The notes under the pieces: generated by a model
Databases searched by the model: none
What the model saw: the letters and a program-made list of their open reading frames with translations, nothing else
What the model was told of the DNA's origin: nothing
Assembly: GCA_905215275.1 (NCBI GenBank)
Contig: CAJMPE010000043.1
Location: 1 to 12,498 of the forward strand
Source: an uncultured bacterium
GTDB taxonomy: Bacteria > Actinomycetota > Coriobacteriia > Coriobacteriales > Coriobacteriaceae
DNA length: 12,498 nt
Direction: 5' to 3'
Position numbers and translations under genes: made by a program
Shown: positions 5,990-12,498 of the stretch, one piece after another
Layout: the number at the start of each line of letters is the position of its first letter
Position numbering within the stretch: position 1 is the stretch's first letter

Positions 5990-6790
5990 GTGGGATTTCG
6001 CGACGTTAAGCGTTCTAAGAGCGCAAAAGACACGCGTATTATTGCAATCATCAATCAAAAAGGCGGCGTCGGTAAGTCAACGACGGCTGTAAACCTTGCA
6101 GCAGCACTGGGTGAGCAGGGTCGCAAGACACTGATTGTCGATTTTGATCCGCAGGGAAACAGCACCAGTGGATTCGGAATTGAAAAAGAAGACCTTGATC
6201 AGTGCATCTATGATGCATTGCTGAATGACGTGCCGGCTGAATCGCTTGTTCTTGATACAAATTGCAAAAAGGTATTCGTTATTCCGGCGACAATTCAGCT
6301 TGCAGGTGCCGAAATTGAGCTCGTAAGCGCAATTGCTCGTGAAACCCGCCTTAAAGATTTGCTTGAGCCGATTCAGGATGAGTTCGATTTTATATTCATC
6401 GACTGTCCTCCTTCGCTTGGCCTGCTTACAATCAACGCTTTGACCGCAGCAGACAGCGTTTTGATTCCGATCCAGTGCGAGTATTATGCACTCGAGGGCG
6501 TAACGAAGCTGCTTGAGTCAATGAAGATGGTCAAATTGCGTCTGAACAAGGGCTTAGACACCTATGGCGTGCTTATGACCATGTATGACTCACGTACTTC
6601 TTTGTCGAATCAGGTTGTTGAGGAAGTTCAGTCGTACTTTGGTGATAAGGCTTTTAAGACCTTAATTCCTCGTACCGTAAAAATCTCTGAAGCTCCGTCT
6701 TTTGGAGAGCCGGTAATTACCTATGCGCCTCAAAATAAGGGTGCAAAAGCGTATATGAACCTTGCAAAAGAGGTGATCAAGCGTGCCTAG
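5990..6790 (+). CDS. parA: Chromosome partitioning ATPase ParA (Soj)
   Basis: DNA-bound MinD/ParA-type ATPase that moves ParB-parS complexes and affects DnaA activity in several bacteria. 266 residues, the usual length. Deviant Walker A KGGVGKST at 24-31 with the signature Lys, Walker A' DFDPQGNST at 51-59, and Walker B FIFIDCPPS at 134-142. The C-terminal part has IPRTVKISEAPSFGEPV, typical of chromosomal ParA. The GTG start at 5990 has AGGAGG at 5980-5985 with a short 4-nt spacer; no better start precedes the ATPase core. Its end overlaps the parB start by 8 nt. Confidence 0.97.
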   Translation: MGFRDVKRSKSAKDTRIIAIINQKGGVGKSTTAVNLAAALGEQGRKTLIVDFDPQGNSTSGFGIEKEDLDQCIYDALLNDVPAESLVLDTNCKKVFVIPATIQLAGAEIELVSAIARETRLKDLLEPIQDEFDFIFIDCPPSLGLLTINALTAADSVLIPIQCEYYALEGVTKLLESMKMVKLRLNKGLDTYGVLMTMYDSRTSLSNQVVEEVQSYFGDKAFKTLIPRTVKISEAPSFGEPVITYAPQNKGAKAYMNLAKEVIKRA

Positions 6791-7688
6791 TGCAAAGAAA
6801 CGTGGCGGATTGGGACGTGGACTCAATGCTTTGGTCTCAGAGGCCGAGTATGAGACCGGTGGTTCGGCTGCATCGGCTTCAAATGCCGCATCTGAAACAA
6901 AACTGTCTATTGAGGATATTGTCCCTAATCCAAATCAACCTCGAATTCACTTTAATGAAACAGAACTTCGCGAGTTGAGCGAGTCAATCCAAGAACATGG
7001 CGTTTTGCAACCACTATTGGTCCGCAAGCACGGAAATGGCTATGAGATTATTGCCGGTGAGCGTCGTTACCAGGCATCGAAACTCGCTGGCCTTGAAGAA
7101 TTGCCAGTCATCATTAAGGAAGTTAATGATGAGGAAATGCTCGCTCTTGCACTTATCGAGAATCTTCAGCGTTCTGATTTGAACCCTGTCGAAGAGGCAA
7201 AGGGTTATCGTCAGCTCATTGATGCCAGCGGTATGACGCAGGAGGCGTTATCAAAGGCTGTCAGTAAGTCTCGTTCCGCAATTACAAATTCGCTTCGTTT
7301 GCTAGATCTTCCCGAAGTCGTACAGCAGATGATTTTCGAAGGCAAGCTTACTGCAGGTCATGCAAGAGCGATTCTTGCGGTTCCTTATGAAGATGCCAGG
7401 ATTCGACTTGCTGAGAAAGTTGTCGCAGAAGGTCTTTCTGTTAGAGCGACAGAAAATCTTGCTCCGTTGTTTTCTGCCGGAGAGACGCCAAGGACTCCGA
7501 GACCGGCAACACCTCAGTCATTCAAAAAGGCCGCTCGAGTACTTCGTCAAGTTTTCAACACGAATGTACGTGTGAAGAGCTCGCGTGGCAAGAACAAAAT
7601 TGAAATCGAGTTCAAAGACGAGGAGGAGCTCTCCCGTATCCTTGGCGAAATGATTCAATTTGGGCAGGAGGATCAGGATGAAGAATAA
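6783..7688 (+). CDS. parB: Chromosome partitioning protein ParB (Spo0J), CTP-dependent clamp
   Basis: Binds parS, loads and spreads as a CTP-dependent sliding clamp, and recruits SMC. 301 residues. The N-terminal basic KKRGGLGRGLNAL (5-17) is the ParA-activating segment. The CTP-binding N-domain begins near 40 and holds GERRYQA (92-98) and ENLQR (126-130). The parS-binding helix-turn-helix lies at about 151-173 (MTQEALSKAVSKSRSAITNS), followed by LTAGHAR at 189-195. A C-terminal dimerisation domain ends in an acidic tail. The GTG start overlaps parA by 8 nt. The perfect parS sites upstream are its expected targets. It overlaps the next small gene by 11 nt. Confidence 0.97.
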   Translation: MPSAKKRGGLGRGLNALVSEAEYETGGSAASASNAASETKLSIEDIVPNPNQPRIHFNETELRELSESIQEHGVLQPLLVRKHGNGYEIIAGERRYQASKLAGLEELPVIIKEVNDEEMLALALIENLQRSDLNPVEEAKGYRQLIDASGMTQEALSKAVSKSRSAITNSLRLLDLPEVVQQMIFEGKLTAGHARAILAVPYEDARIRLAEKVVAEGLSVRATENLAPLFSAGETPRTPRPATPQSFKKAARVLRQVFNTNVRVKSSRGKNKIEIEFKDEEELSRILGEMIQFGQEDQDEE

Positions 7689-7932
7689 GGTTCTCGCGGC
7701 TATTGCGTTGGCAACCACCGTCGCCGCTGGTGCTTTTGCGGGGTATAAGCTTGCGACAGATGATGAACTACGCGGTCGACTGCTGCGCGGAGCTCAGGAT
7801 ATCGTCGATACATCAAAGAAGAAAATGGATGTGATGACCGAAGATGTCGCTATGCGCACTGCTCAGATGACTAAGAATCCCAAGATTAACCAAGACTGCG
7901 TTGACCATCAATGGGAAAATGTTGGTTATTAG
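7678..7932 (+). CDS. Small membrane-anchored YtxH-like protein downstream of parB
   Basis: 84 residues, function unknown. After MKNK comes a hydrophobic stretch at about 5-22 rich in Ala, ending AGAFAGYK, which could be a membrane anchor or a signal peptide with an AFA cleavage site. The rest is hydrophilic, with charged helix-forming sequence (about 28-62), resembling YtxH-type small proteins. The ATG at 7678 is chosen because AGGAGGA at 7666-7672 precedes it by 5 nt, and it lies inside the end of parB (11-nt overlap), implying coupled translation with parB. A single Cys (C74) lies near the C-terminus. A link to chromosome segregation is suggested only by position. Confidence 0.8.
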   Translation: MKNKVLAAIALATTVAAGAFAGYKLATDDELRGRLLRGAQDIVDTSKKKMDVMTEDVAMRTAQMTKNPKINQDCVDHQWENVGY

Positions 7933-7940
7933 GTACCTAA
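7929..7940. repeat. 12-bp palindrome TTAGGTACCTAA, copy 2
   Basis: Identical to 4426-4437, with the same following C. It overlaps the TAG stop codon of the small gene after parB and lies 20 nt before the operon terminator. Confidence 0.4.
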
Positions 7941-7959
7941 CAATTACTTGCCTATTTTG

Positions 7960-8000
7960 AAGGGGTCCTTGTCTGATTCATGAGACAAGGGCCCCTTATT
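7960..8000 (+). terminator. Rho-independent terminator of the rsmG-parAB operon
   Basis: A 15-bp stem, 7960-7974 with 7983-7997 (one G-T pair), closes an 8-nt loop and is followed by TTATTTT on the plus strand. It lies 27 nt after the last gene of the operon. Confidence 0.88.
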
Positions 8001-8044
8001 TTGGCCATAAAGCTAAGTTCACGTAAATCAAGTCCACTAGGATG

Positions 8045-8091
8045 AAAACAAATGAAACAGCCCTGGTTGCATTATTTGCAACCAGGGCTGT
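8045..8091 (-). terminator. Rho-independent terminator of rlmN
   Basis: A perfect 15-bp inverted repeat, 8057-8071 with 8077-8091, encloses a 5-nt loop. Read on the minus strand, the stem is followed by the T-rich stretch TTCATTTGTTTTC; read on the plus strand it is not, so it most likely ends rlmN. It lies 39 nt beyond the rlmN stop. Confidence 0.8.
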
Positions 8092-8095
8092 CGGA

Positions 8096-8111
8096 TGTTT
8101 CACATGAAACG
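8096..8111. other. Degenerate parS-like site
   Basis: TGTTTCACATGAAACG matches the parS consensus at 14 of 16 positions and has one mismatch in the 14-bp GTTTCACGTGAAAC core. It lies between the rlmN stop and its terminator, about 2.1 kb from the perfect cluster. Confidence 0.55.
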
Positions 8112-8130
8112 TTATGGGGGGCAGACTCCC

Positions 8131-9183
8131 CTATGCGTTCTTCTGGACCTTGAAGCGTTGCTTCAGTTGACCGCAGGCGGCATCAATATCATTGCCGCGA
8201 GAATTGCGGATCGTGGTCTCGATGCCACGAGACTCAAGGCGGCGCTGAAGATCCTCAACCTTATGAATCGGCGACGGCTTGAGCGGGCTGCCCTCGATGT
8301 CGTTAAGCTGAATCAGGTTAACGTGGCACAGCGTTCCCTCGCAGAAGTCGCAGAGCGCCTGCATCTCGGGATTCGTGTCGTTGACGCCTTCGATCATGGC
8401 ATACTCATAGGTCGGTCGGCGTCCGGTCTTCTCGGTGTAGAGCTGAAGCGCCTCGTGAAGGCGAAGTAGCGTGTACTTCTTAACGCCAGGCATAATCTTG
8501 TTGCGCGTGGACTGGATAGCGGAGTGCAGCGACACAGCGAGCGTGAACTGCTCGGGAATGTCGGCAAACTTGCGAATGCCTGGAATAACACCGCTGGTGG
8601 AGACAGTAAGATGACGGGCGCCGATGCCGATGCCATCGGGGTCGTTAAGGATGCGCAGTGCCTTGAGAACCTCGTCGTAGTTGGCAAACGGCTCGCCCTG
8701 ACCCATGAAAACGACGCTTGTGGCGCGCTCGCCAAAGTCGTTGGATACATGAAGCACCTGGTCGACGATCTCTTGAGCGCTCAGAGAGCGCTTGAGGCCG
8801 TTGAGACCAGTAGCGCAAAAGGCGCAGCCCATGCCACAGCCAGCCTGAGTAGAAACACAGACGGAGAGTTTATTGCGGCGAGGCATGCCAACGGTCTCGA
8901 CGGAAATGCCGTCGTGGTACTCGAGCAGATACTTGCGCGAGCCGTCCTTGGAAACCTGTTTGGTAAGCTCCGTCGGCGTGTCGAAGGCAAATGCCTCTTT
9001 AAGCTGCTCGCGGAAGGCCTTGGGAAGGTTAGTCATATCATCAAACGAACAAACGTTCTTCTCAAAGACCCATTCGATGAGTTGCTTGGCGCGGAAAGCG
9101 GGCTGGCCGAGTTCTGCCACGAGCTCGCGAATATCGTTTTGGCTCAAGTCGCGAATGTCCTGAGATTTAGTCCTGGGATTCAT
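8131..9183 (-). CDS. rlmN: Dual-specificity 23S rRNA/tRNA (adenine-C2) methyltransferase RlmN
   Basis: Radical-SAM enzyme that methylates C2 of A2503 in 23S rRNA and A37 in some tRNAs. 350 residues, the family length. The [4Fe-4S] motif CGMGCAFC gives C116, C120 and C123. The two Cys needed for methyl transfer are C109 and C337 (in GNDIDAACGQL). The phrase MGQGEPFANYDEVL and the N-terminal FRAKQLIEWVF are typical. The C-terminal Cys and the surrounding residues fit RlmN; Cfr methylates C8 and is less likely for a chromosomal housekeeping gene. The start ATG (9181-9183) has AAAGG shortly upstream on the minus strand. It is single, with its own terminator, and divergent from ddl. Confidence 0.96.
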   Translation of the reverse strand: MNPRTKSQDIRDLSQNDIRELVAELGQPAFRAKQLIEWVFEKNVCSFDDMTNLPKAFREQLKEAFAFDTPTELTKQVSKDGSRKYLLEYHDGISVETVGMPRRNKLSVCVSTQAGCGMGCAFCATGLNGLKRSLSAQEIVDQVLHVSNDFGERATSVVFMGQGEPFANYDEVLKALRILNDPDGIGIGARHLTVSTSGVIPGIRKFADIPEQFTLAVSLHSAIQSTRNKIMPGVKKYTLLRLHEALQLYTEKTGRRPTYEYAMIEGVNDTNPEMQALCDFCEGTLCHVNLIQLNDIEGSPLKPSPIHKVEDLQRRLESRGIETTIRNSRGNDIDAACGQLKQRFKVQKNA

Positions 9184-9268
9184 GGAAGCCTTTCGATTTT
9201 GGGGAAACGTAGAGGGTATCGCTACAATATGGTATCAGCTGCAGAAATTATAGAGGAGGAGTCTGCCC
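9184..9268. promoter_or_regulatory. Divergent rlmN-ddl intergenic region
   Basis: 85 bp between divergent genes. On the plus strand TACAAT at 9223-9228 is a good -10, with only a weak -35 (TTGGGG, 9199-9204, 18-bp spacer). The ddl Shine-Dalgarno is GAGGAGGAG at 9253-9261. No clear minus-strand promoter for rlmN was recognised. Confidence 0.45.
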
Positions 9269-10234
9269 ATGCCGGGTAAAAGCCTAGAGAACATGCACGT
9301 AGCGGTCTTGGCGGGCGGTCATTCCGCTGAGCGCGAGATCTCGCTCAATTCGGGAAAGAACGTCGTGGTGGCCTTGAAGGAGGCCGGCTACACTTCGGTG
9401 GAGCTGCTCGACACCGCCGCCGATGACTTTATGGTGACTATGGCGACCGGTGGCTTCGACGTGGCGTTTATCGCCATGCACGGCGCCGGCGGCGAGGATG
9501 GCGCCATGCAGGGGGCCATGGAGACCCTGGGTATCCCCTACACGGCGTCGGGTGTGCTCGCGAGCGCCTGCGGTGCCGACAAGGAGGTCTCGAAGCTCCT
9601 ATACGCCAAGGCGGGCATTCCCATTGCCCCCGGCCTTGCGCTCGAAGTGGGCGATGAGGTCGATATCGATCATATCGTTGGGGTTTGTGGCGAGCGCTGC
9701 TTTGTGAAGCCGGCCGTAAACGGTTCCAGCTATGGCATTTCCCTGGTCCATGAGCCCTCCGAGCTGCCCGCGGCAATCGCCAAGGCGTTCGAGTACGGCG
9801 ACAAAGTGCTGGTCGAGAAGTGTATCGAGGGAACTGAAATCACCGTTGGCGTGTACGGTGAGGACGACGTGCGCGCTCTGCCGATTGTCGAGATTCGTAA
9901 GCCCGAGGACTGCGAGTTCTACGATCTTGACGTGAAGTATGTTGACCCCACGGATATCCATCGCATTCCGGCACAGATTTCGCCCGAGAACTACGCTCGT
10001 GCCCAGGAGCTCGCCTGTGCTGCCCATAAGGCACTCGGCTGCCTGGGTATCTCGCGCAGTGACTTTATCGTGAGCGAGGACGGCCCCGTCATCCTCGAGA
10101 CCAATACCATTCCCGGCATGACCGATACGTCGCTGTATCCGGATGAGATTCGCCACACCGATGACATGACGTTCTCGCAGGTCTGTGACAGTCTGATTCG
10201 TATGGGACTTCGTCGAGCGGGCGTTGCATGCTAA
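9269..10234 (+). CDS. ddl: D-alanine--D-alanine ligase
   Basis: ATP-dependent joining of two D-Ala for peptidoglycan precursors; cytoplasmic. 321 residues with an ATP-grasp fold. Motifs in order: LAGGHSAEREISL (14-26, with the D-Ala-binding E21), HGAGGEDGAMQG (71-82), the Lys-containing FVKPAVNGSSYGIS (145-158), EFYDLDVKY (216-224), GISRSDF (260-266) and LETNTIPGMT (276-285). Y218 in EFYD is the residue type of D-Ala-D-Ala ligases; D-Ala-D-Lac ligases usually have Phe here, so normal specificity is expected. The ATG at 9269 follows GAGGAGGAG. The stop overlaps the start of the next gene by 7 nt. Confidence 0.96.
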   Translation: MPGKSLENMHVAVLAGGHSAEREISLNSGKNVVVALKEAGYTSVELLDTAADDFMVTMATGGFDVAFIAMHGAGGEDGAMQGAMETLGIPYTASGVLASACGADKEVSKLLYAKAGIPIAPGLALEVGDEVDIDHIVGVCGERCFVKPAVNGSSYGISLVHEPSELPAAIAKAFEYGDKVLVEKCIEGTEITVGVYGEDDVRALPIVEIRKPEDCEFYDLDVKYVDPTDIHRIPAQISPENYARAQELACAAHKALGCLGISRSDFIVSEDGPVILETNTIPGMTDTSLYPDEIRHTDDMTFSQVCDSLIRMGLRRAGVAC

Positions 10235-12498
10235 TCGAGGACGCTGTTTCGTCGGGAACGCCGCAGTTTGTCATCGATTCCTATGCCACGCTTGCCGAGC
10301 GCGCCAAAACTCAATCGTTTGGTCTCATCGAGGAAGATGTTATCGTCCTCGATACCGAGACCACGGGTCTTTCGGTGCAGGACAACGAGCTTATCGAGAT
10401 ATCGGCGGCCCGCCTTTCGGGCCGCGAGGTTGTCGATCGGTTTGATACCTTCGTGCATCCCAAGCAGCTGATTCCCGCCGAGATTACCGAACTCACGAGC
10501 ATTACAAACGCCGATGTGGTGGATGCCCCATCGGCCGTCGATGCCGTGGCTGCTCTCGCCGATTTTGTCGGCGGCTGCCCGGTGATTGCGCATAACGCCA
10601 CCTTCGACCGCTCGTTTATCGAGTCGGTCAAGGGCGGTGTCAACGTCAGCGACATCTGGATTGATTCGCTGGCACTGTCGCGCATCGCGCTTCCGCGCCT
10701 GGCATCGCATAAGCTGTCTTTCATGGCCGACCTGTTTGGCTGCGACTCGGTGTCGCACCGCGCCAATGCCGATGTCGACGCCCTGTGTGGTGTATGGCGC
10801 GTGTTGCTCGTGGCGCTCACCGACTTGCCCCAGGGCTTAATGGCGCGCCTGGCCGACATGCACCCCGACGTACCCTGGTCCTATCGTCCTATCTTCTCGT
10901 TCTTGGCGGGGCAGAACCCCGGTTCCATCTTCTCTCTCAGCGCCGCCCGCGCCGACGTACTCAAGGCCGATCGGGCCGATGATCGCGTTGATGCGGACGA
11001 GCTACCGGTCCTTAAGATGCCGAGCCGCGAGGAAATCGAGACGGACTATGCCCCGGGCGGCCTGGTTAATCGCATGTATCCCACGTACGAGCCGCGCGAT
11101 GAGCAGATCGCGATGGCGCTCGAGGTCCGTGACGCACTCGTTACGGGAACGCATCGCGTAATTGAGGCGGGCACGGGCGTCGGCAAATCGATGGCTTACC
11201 TGGTGCCTTTTGCCGAGGCCGCTCGCCGCAACAACATCACGGTTGGTATCGCGACTAAATCGAATAATCTTGCGGACCAGCTCATGTATCATGAGCTGCC
11301 CAAACTTGCCGAGCAGCTGGACGGAGGCCTATCGTTTTGCGCCCTCAAGGGCTATGACCACTATCCATGCTTGCGCAAGCTTGAGCGCATGAGCCGCGGG
11401 CAAGTCGAAATTACGACTAAGCGTGATCCTGCCGACACGCTTACGGCAGTCGCGGTCATCACGGCGTACGTGTGTCAGTCGGCCGATGGCGACCTCGACT
11501 CGCTCGGCATTCGCTGGCGCAGCGTCAACCGTCCCGACTTTACGACGGCGTCGCGCGAGTGCGCCCGTCGCCTATGCCCGTTTTTCCCCGATAAATGCCT
11601 GGTCCACGGCGCCCGCCGTCGCGCGGCGCATGCCGATGTAGTGGTCACCAACCATTCCCTGCTGTTCCGCAATGTTGCGGCCGAGGGCAGAATCTTGCCT
11701 CCGATTCGTCACTGGGTGATCGATGAGGCCCACTCCATCGAGCGCGAGGCGCGCCGTCAATGGGCGCGCGTGGTGTCGGCGGATGAATCGCGCGTTCTGT
11801 TTGAGCGCCTGGGTGGCTCGAGCACCGGCGCGCTGAGCCAGGTTTCCCGCGATTTGGCAACCTCGGAGGGCTCTACGCTCTACTTGGGTCTAACCGCCAA
11901 GGCGACGTCGACGGTTGCGCGCGCGAGCATGGCAATCGCCGACGTGTTTGACGGCGTTCGCGAGCTCGGCCGCCGTGCCCGCGGGGGCTATGACAATGCG
12001 AACCTATGGATTGGCCCCGAGCTGCGCGAATCTGACGACTGGCATGATTTCTTACAGTCGGCCTGCACTGCCATCGACGCATTGGAACAAGCTGACAAGA
12101 GCGTCGACGCGCTGGTACAAGCCGTCGCCGCCGACAAGCCCGAGGTTGTTGTCGACCTGGGTGATATCTCGCGCCGCCTACACGAGCTGGCCGAGAACCT
12201 CAAACTCATCATCGACGGTACCGATGAACACTACGTGTACTCGCTGCAAGTCAATCGCAGATTGCGTGCCGGCGGCGAGTCGATGACCGCGGAGCGCATC
12301 GATATTGGCGAGGCCTTGGCAACCGAGTGGTTGCCCGAGGTCCACACGGCTATCTTTGCCTCGGCGACCATGACGGTTTCCAAGAGCTTTGAGCACTTTA
12401 ACCACGCCGTCGGCCTCGATCGCATCGGTGCCTCGACATCATCGTCGCTGCACTTGGATTCGAGCTACGACTTCGATTCGAATATGGCCGTGGTCGTG
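10228..12498 (+). CDS. dinG: DnaQ-type exonuclease fused to DinG/Rad3 superfamily 2 helicase (3' end beyond window)
   Basis: 757 residues are visible and the gene continues past the right edge. Residues about 37-200 form a DEDDh 3'-5' exonuclease: DTETTG (D42, E44), HNATFD (H122, D127) and SHRANAD (H177, D182). From about 285 comes a DinG/XPD-like helicase: Walker A GTGVGKS (315-321), DEAH at 499-502, and a motif III-like FASATM. Four Cys at 381, 445, 450 and 457 sit between Walker A and DEAH, as for an Fe-S cluster in DinG/XPD. Exonuclease-helicase fusions of this kind are known in Gram-positives (B. subtilis DinG), where the cluster is absent. The ATG overlaps ddl by 7 nt and has a weak Shine-Dalgarno, so translation is probably coupled. 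Likely DNA repair or replication-conflict work; the strand polarity is unproven. Confidence 0.93.
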   Translation, partial: MLIEDAVSSGTPQFVIDSYATLAERAKTQSFGLIEEDVIVLDTETTGLSVQDNELIEISAARLSGREVVDRFDTFVHPKQLIPAEITELTSITNADVVDAPSAVDAVAALADFVGGCPVIAHNATFDRSFIESVKGGVNVSDIWIDSLALSRIALPRLASHKLSFMADLFGCDSVSHRANADVDALCGVWRVLLVALTDLPQGLMARLADMHPDVPWSYRPIFSFLAGQNPGSIFSLSAARADVLKADRADDRVDADELPVLKMPSREEIETDYAPGGLVNRMYPTYEPRDEQIAMALEVRDALVTGTHRVIEAGTGVGKSMAYLVPFAEAARRNNITVGIATKSNNLADQLMYHELPKLAEQLDGGLSFCALKGYDHYPCLRKLERMSRGQVEITTKRDPADTLTAVAVITAYVCQSADGDLDSLGIRWRSVNRPDFTTASRECARRLCPFFPDKCLVHGARRRAAHADVVVTNHSLLFRNVAAEGRILPPIRHWVIDEAHSIEREARRQWARVVSADESRVLFERLGGSSTGALSQVSRDLATSEGSTLYLGLTAKATSTVARASMAIADVFDGVRELGRRARGGYDNANLWIGPELRESDDWHDFLQSACTAIDALEQADKSVDALVQAVAADKPEVVVDLGDISRRLHELAENLKLIIDGTDEHYVYSLQVNRRLRAGGESMTAERIDIGEALATEWLPEVHTAIFASATMTVSKSFEHFNHAVGLDRIGASTSSSLHLDSSYDFDSNMAVVV

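Noticed and set aside
8016..8029. AGTTCACGTAAATC as another parS
   Set aside because: Only 10 of 14 core positions match parS and the palindrome is broken.
8524..9279. Plus-strand open frame covering the rlmN region up to the ddl start
   Set aside because: It lies opposite rlmN, whose Fe-S and catalytic Cys motifs are intact. The product has no recognisable family.

Overview
The window is a bacterial chromosomal replication-origin region. A dnaA operon reads leftwards (minus strand). The ribosomal-protein, RNase P and membrane-insertase cluster rpmH-rnpA-yidD-yidC-jag reads rightwards, followed by rsmG and the chromosome-partition genes parA-parB with their parS sites. The order rpmH-rnpA-yidD-yidC-jag-rsmG-parA-parB, with no mnmE or mnmG between jag and rsmG, is typical of Actinobacteriota. 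The high GC of the flanks, the diverged DnaA and the ATPase gene ahead of dnaA suggest Coriobacteriia, possibly a Collinsella-like gut organism. That placement is inference from memory and gene order, not a database match.

Layout: 1-1179 holds the 5' part of dnaA (minus strand, cut by the left edge). 1195-2547 is a minus-strand gene read just before dnaA; it joins a GHKL ATPase fold, a long Gln/Pro/Tyr-rich disordered segment and a C-terminal winged helix. 2548-2892 is the only gene-free stretch over 300 bases. It looks like oriC: repeats resembling DnaA boxes, inverted repeats and the rpmH promoter. 2893-5022 is the rpmH-jag operon, closed by a terminator. 5119-7932 holds rsmG, three perfect parS sites at a constant 39-bp period, parA, parB and a small membrane-anchored YtxH-like gene. 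7933-8130 carries two back-to-back terminators and a degenerate parS. 8131-9183 is rlmN (minus strand). 9269-10234 is ddl, overlapping a DnaQ-DinG exonuclease/helicase fusion that runs off the right edge.

The genes form a replication and segregation hub. DnaA would act at the origin, and ParB would load at parS and be moved by ParA. RnpA, YidC, YidD, Jag and L34 couple RNA processing and membrane-protein insertion to growth. The best candidate for something undescribed is the GHKL-Q-rich-winged-helix protein: it sits between the origin and dnaA, its stop codon overlaps the dnaA ribosome-binding site, and inverted repeats in its own leader could be its operator. I saw no tRNA, rRNA, CRISPR array or insertion sequence.
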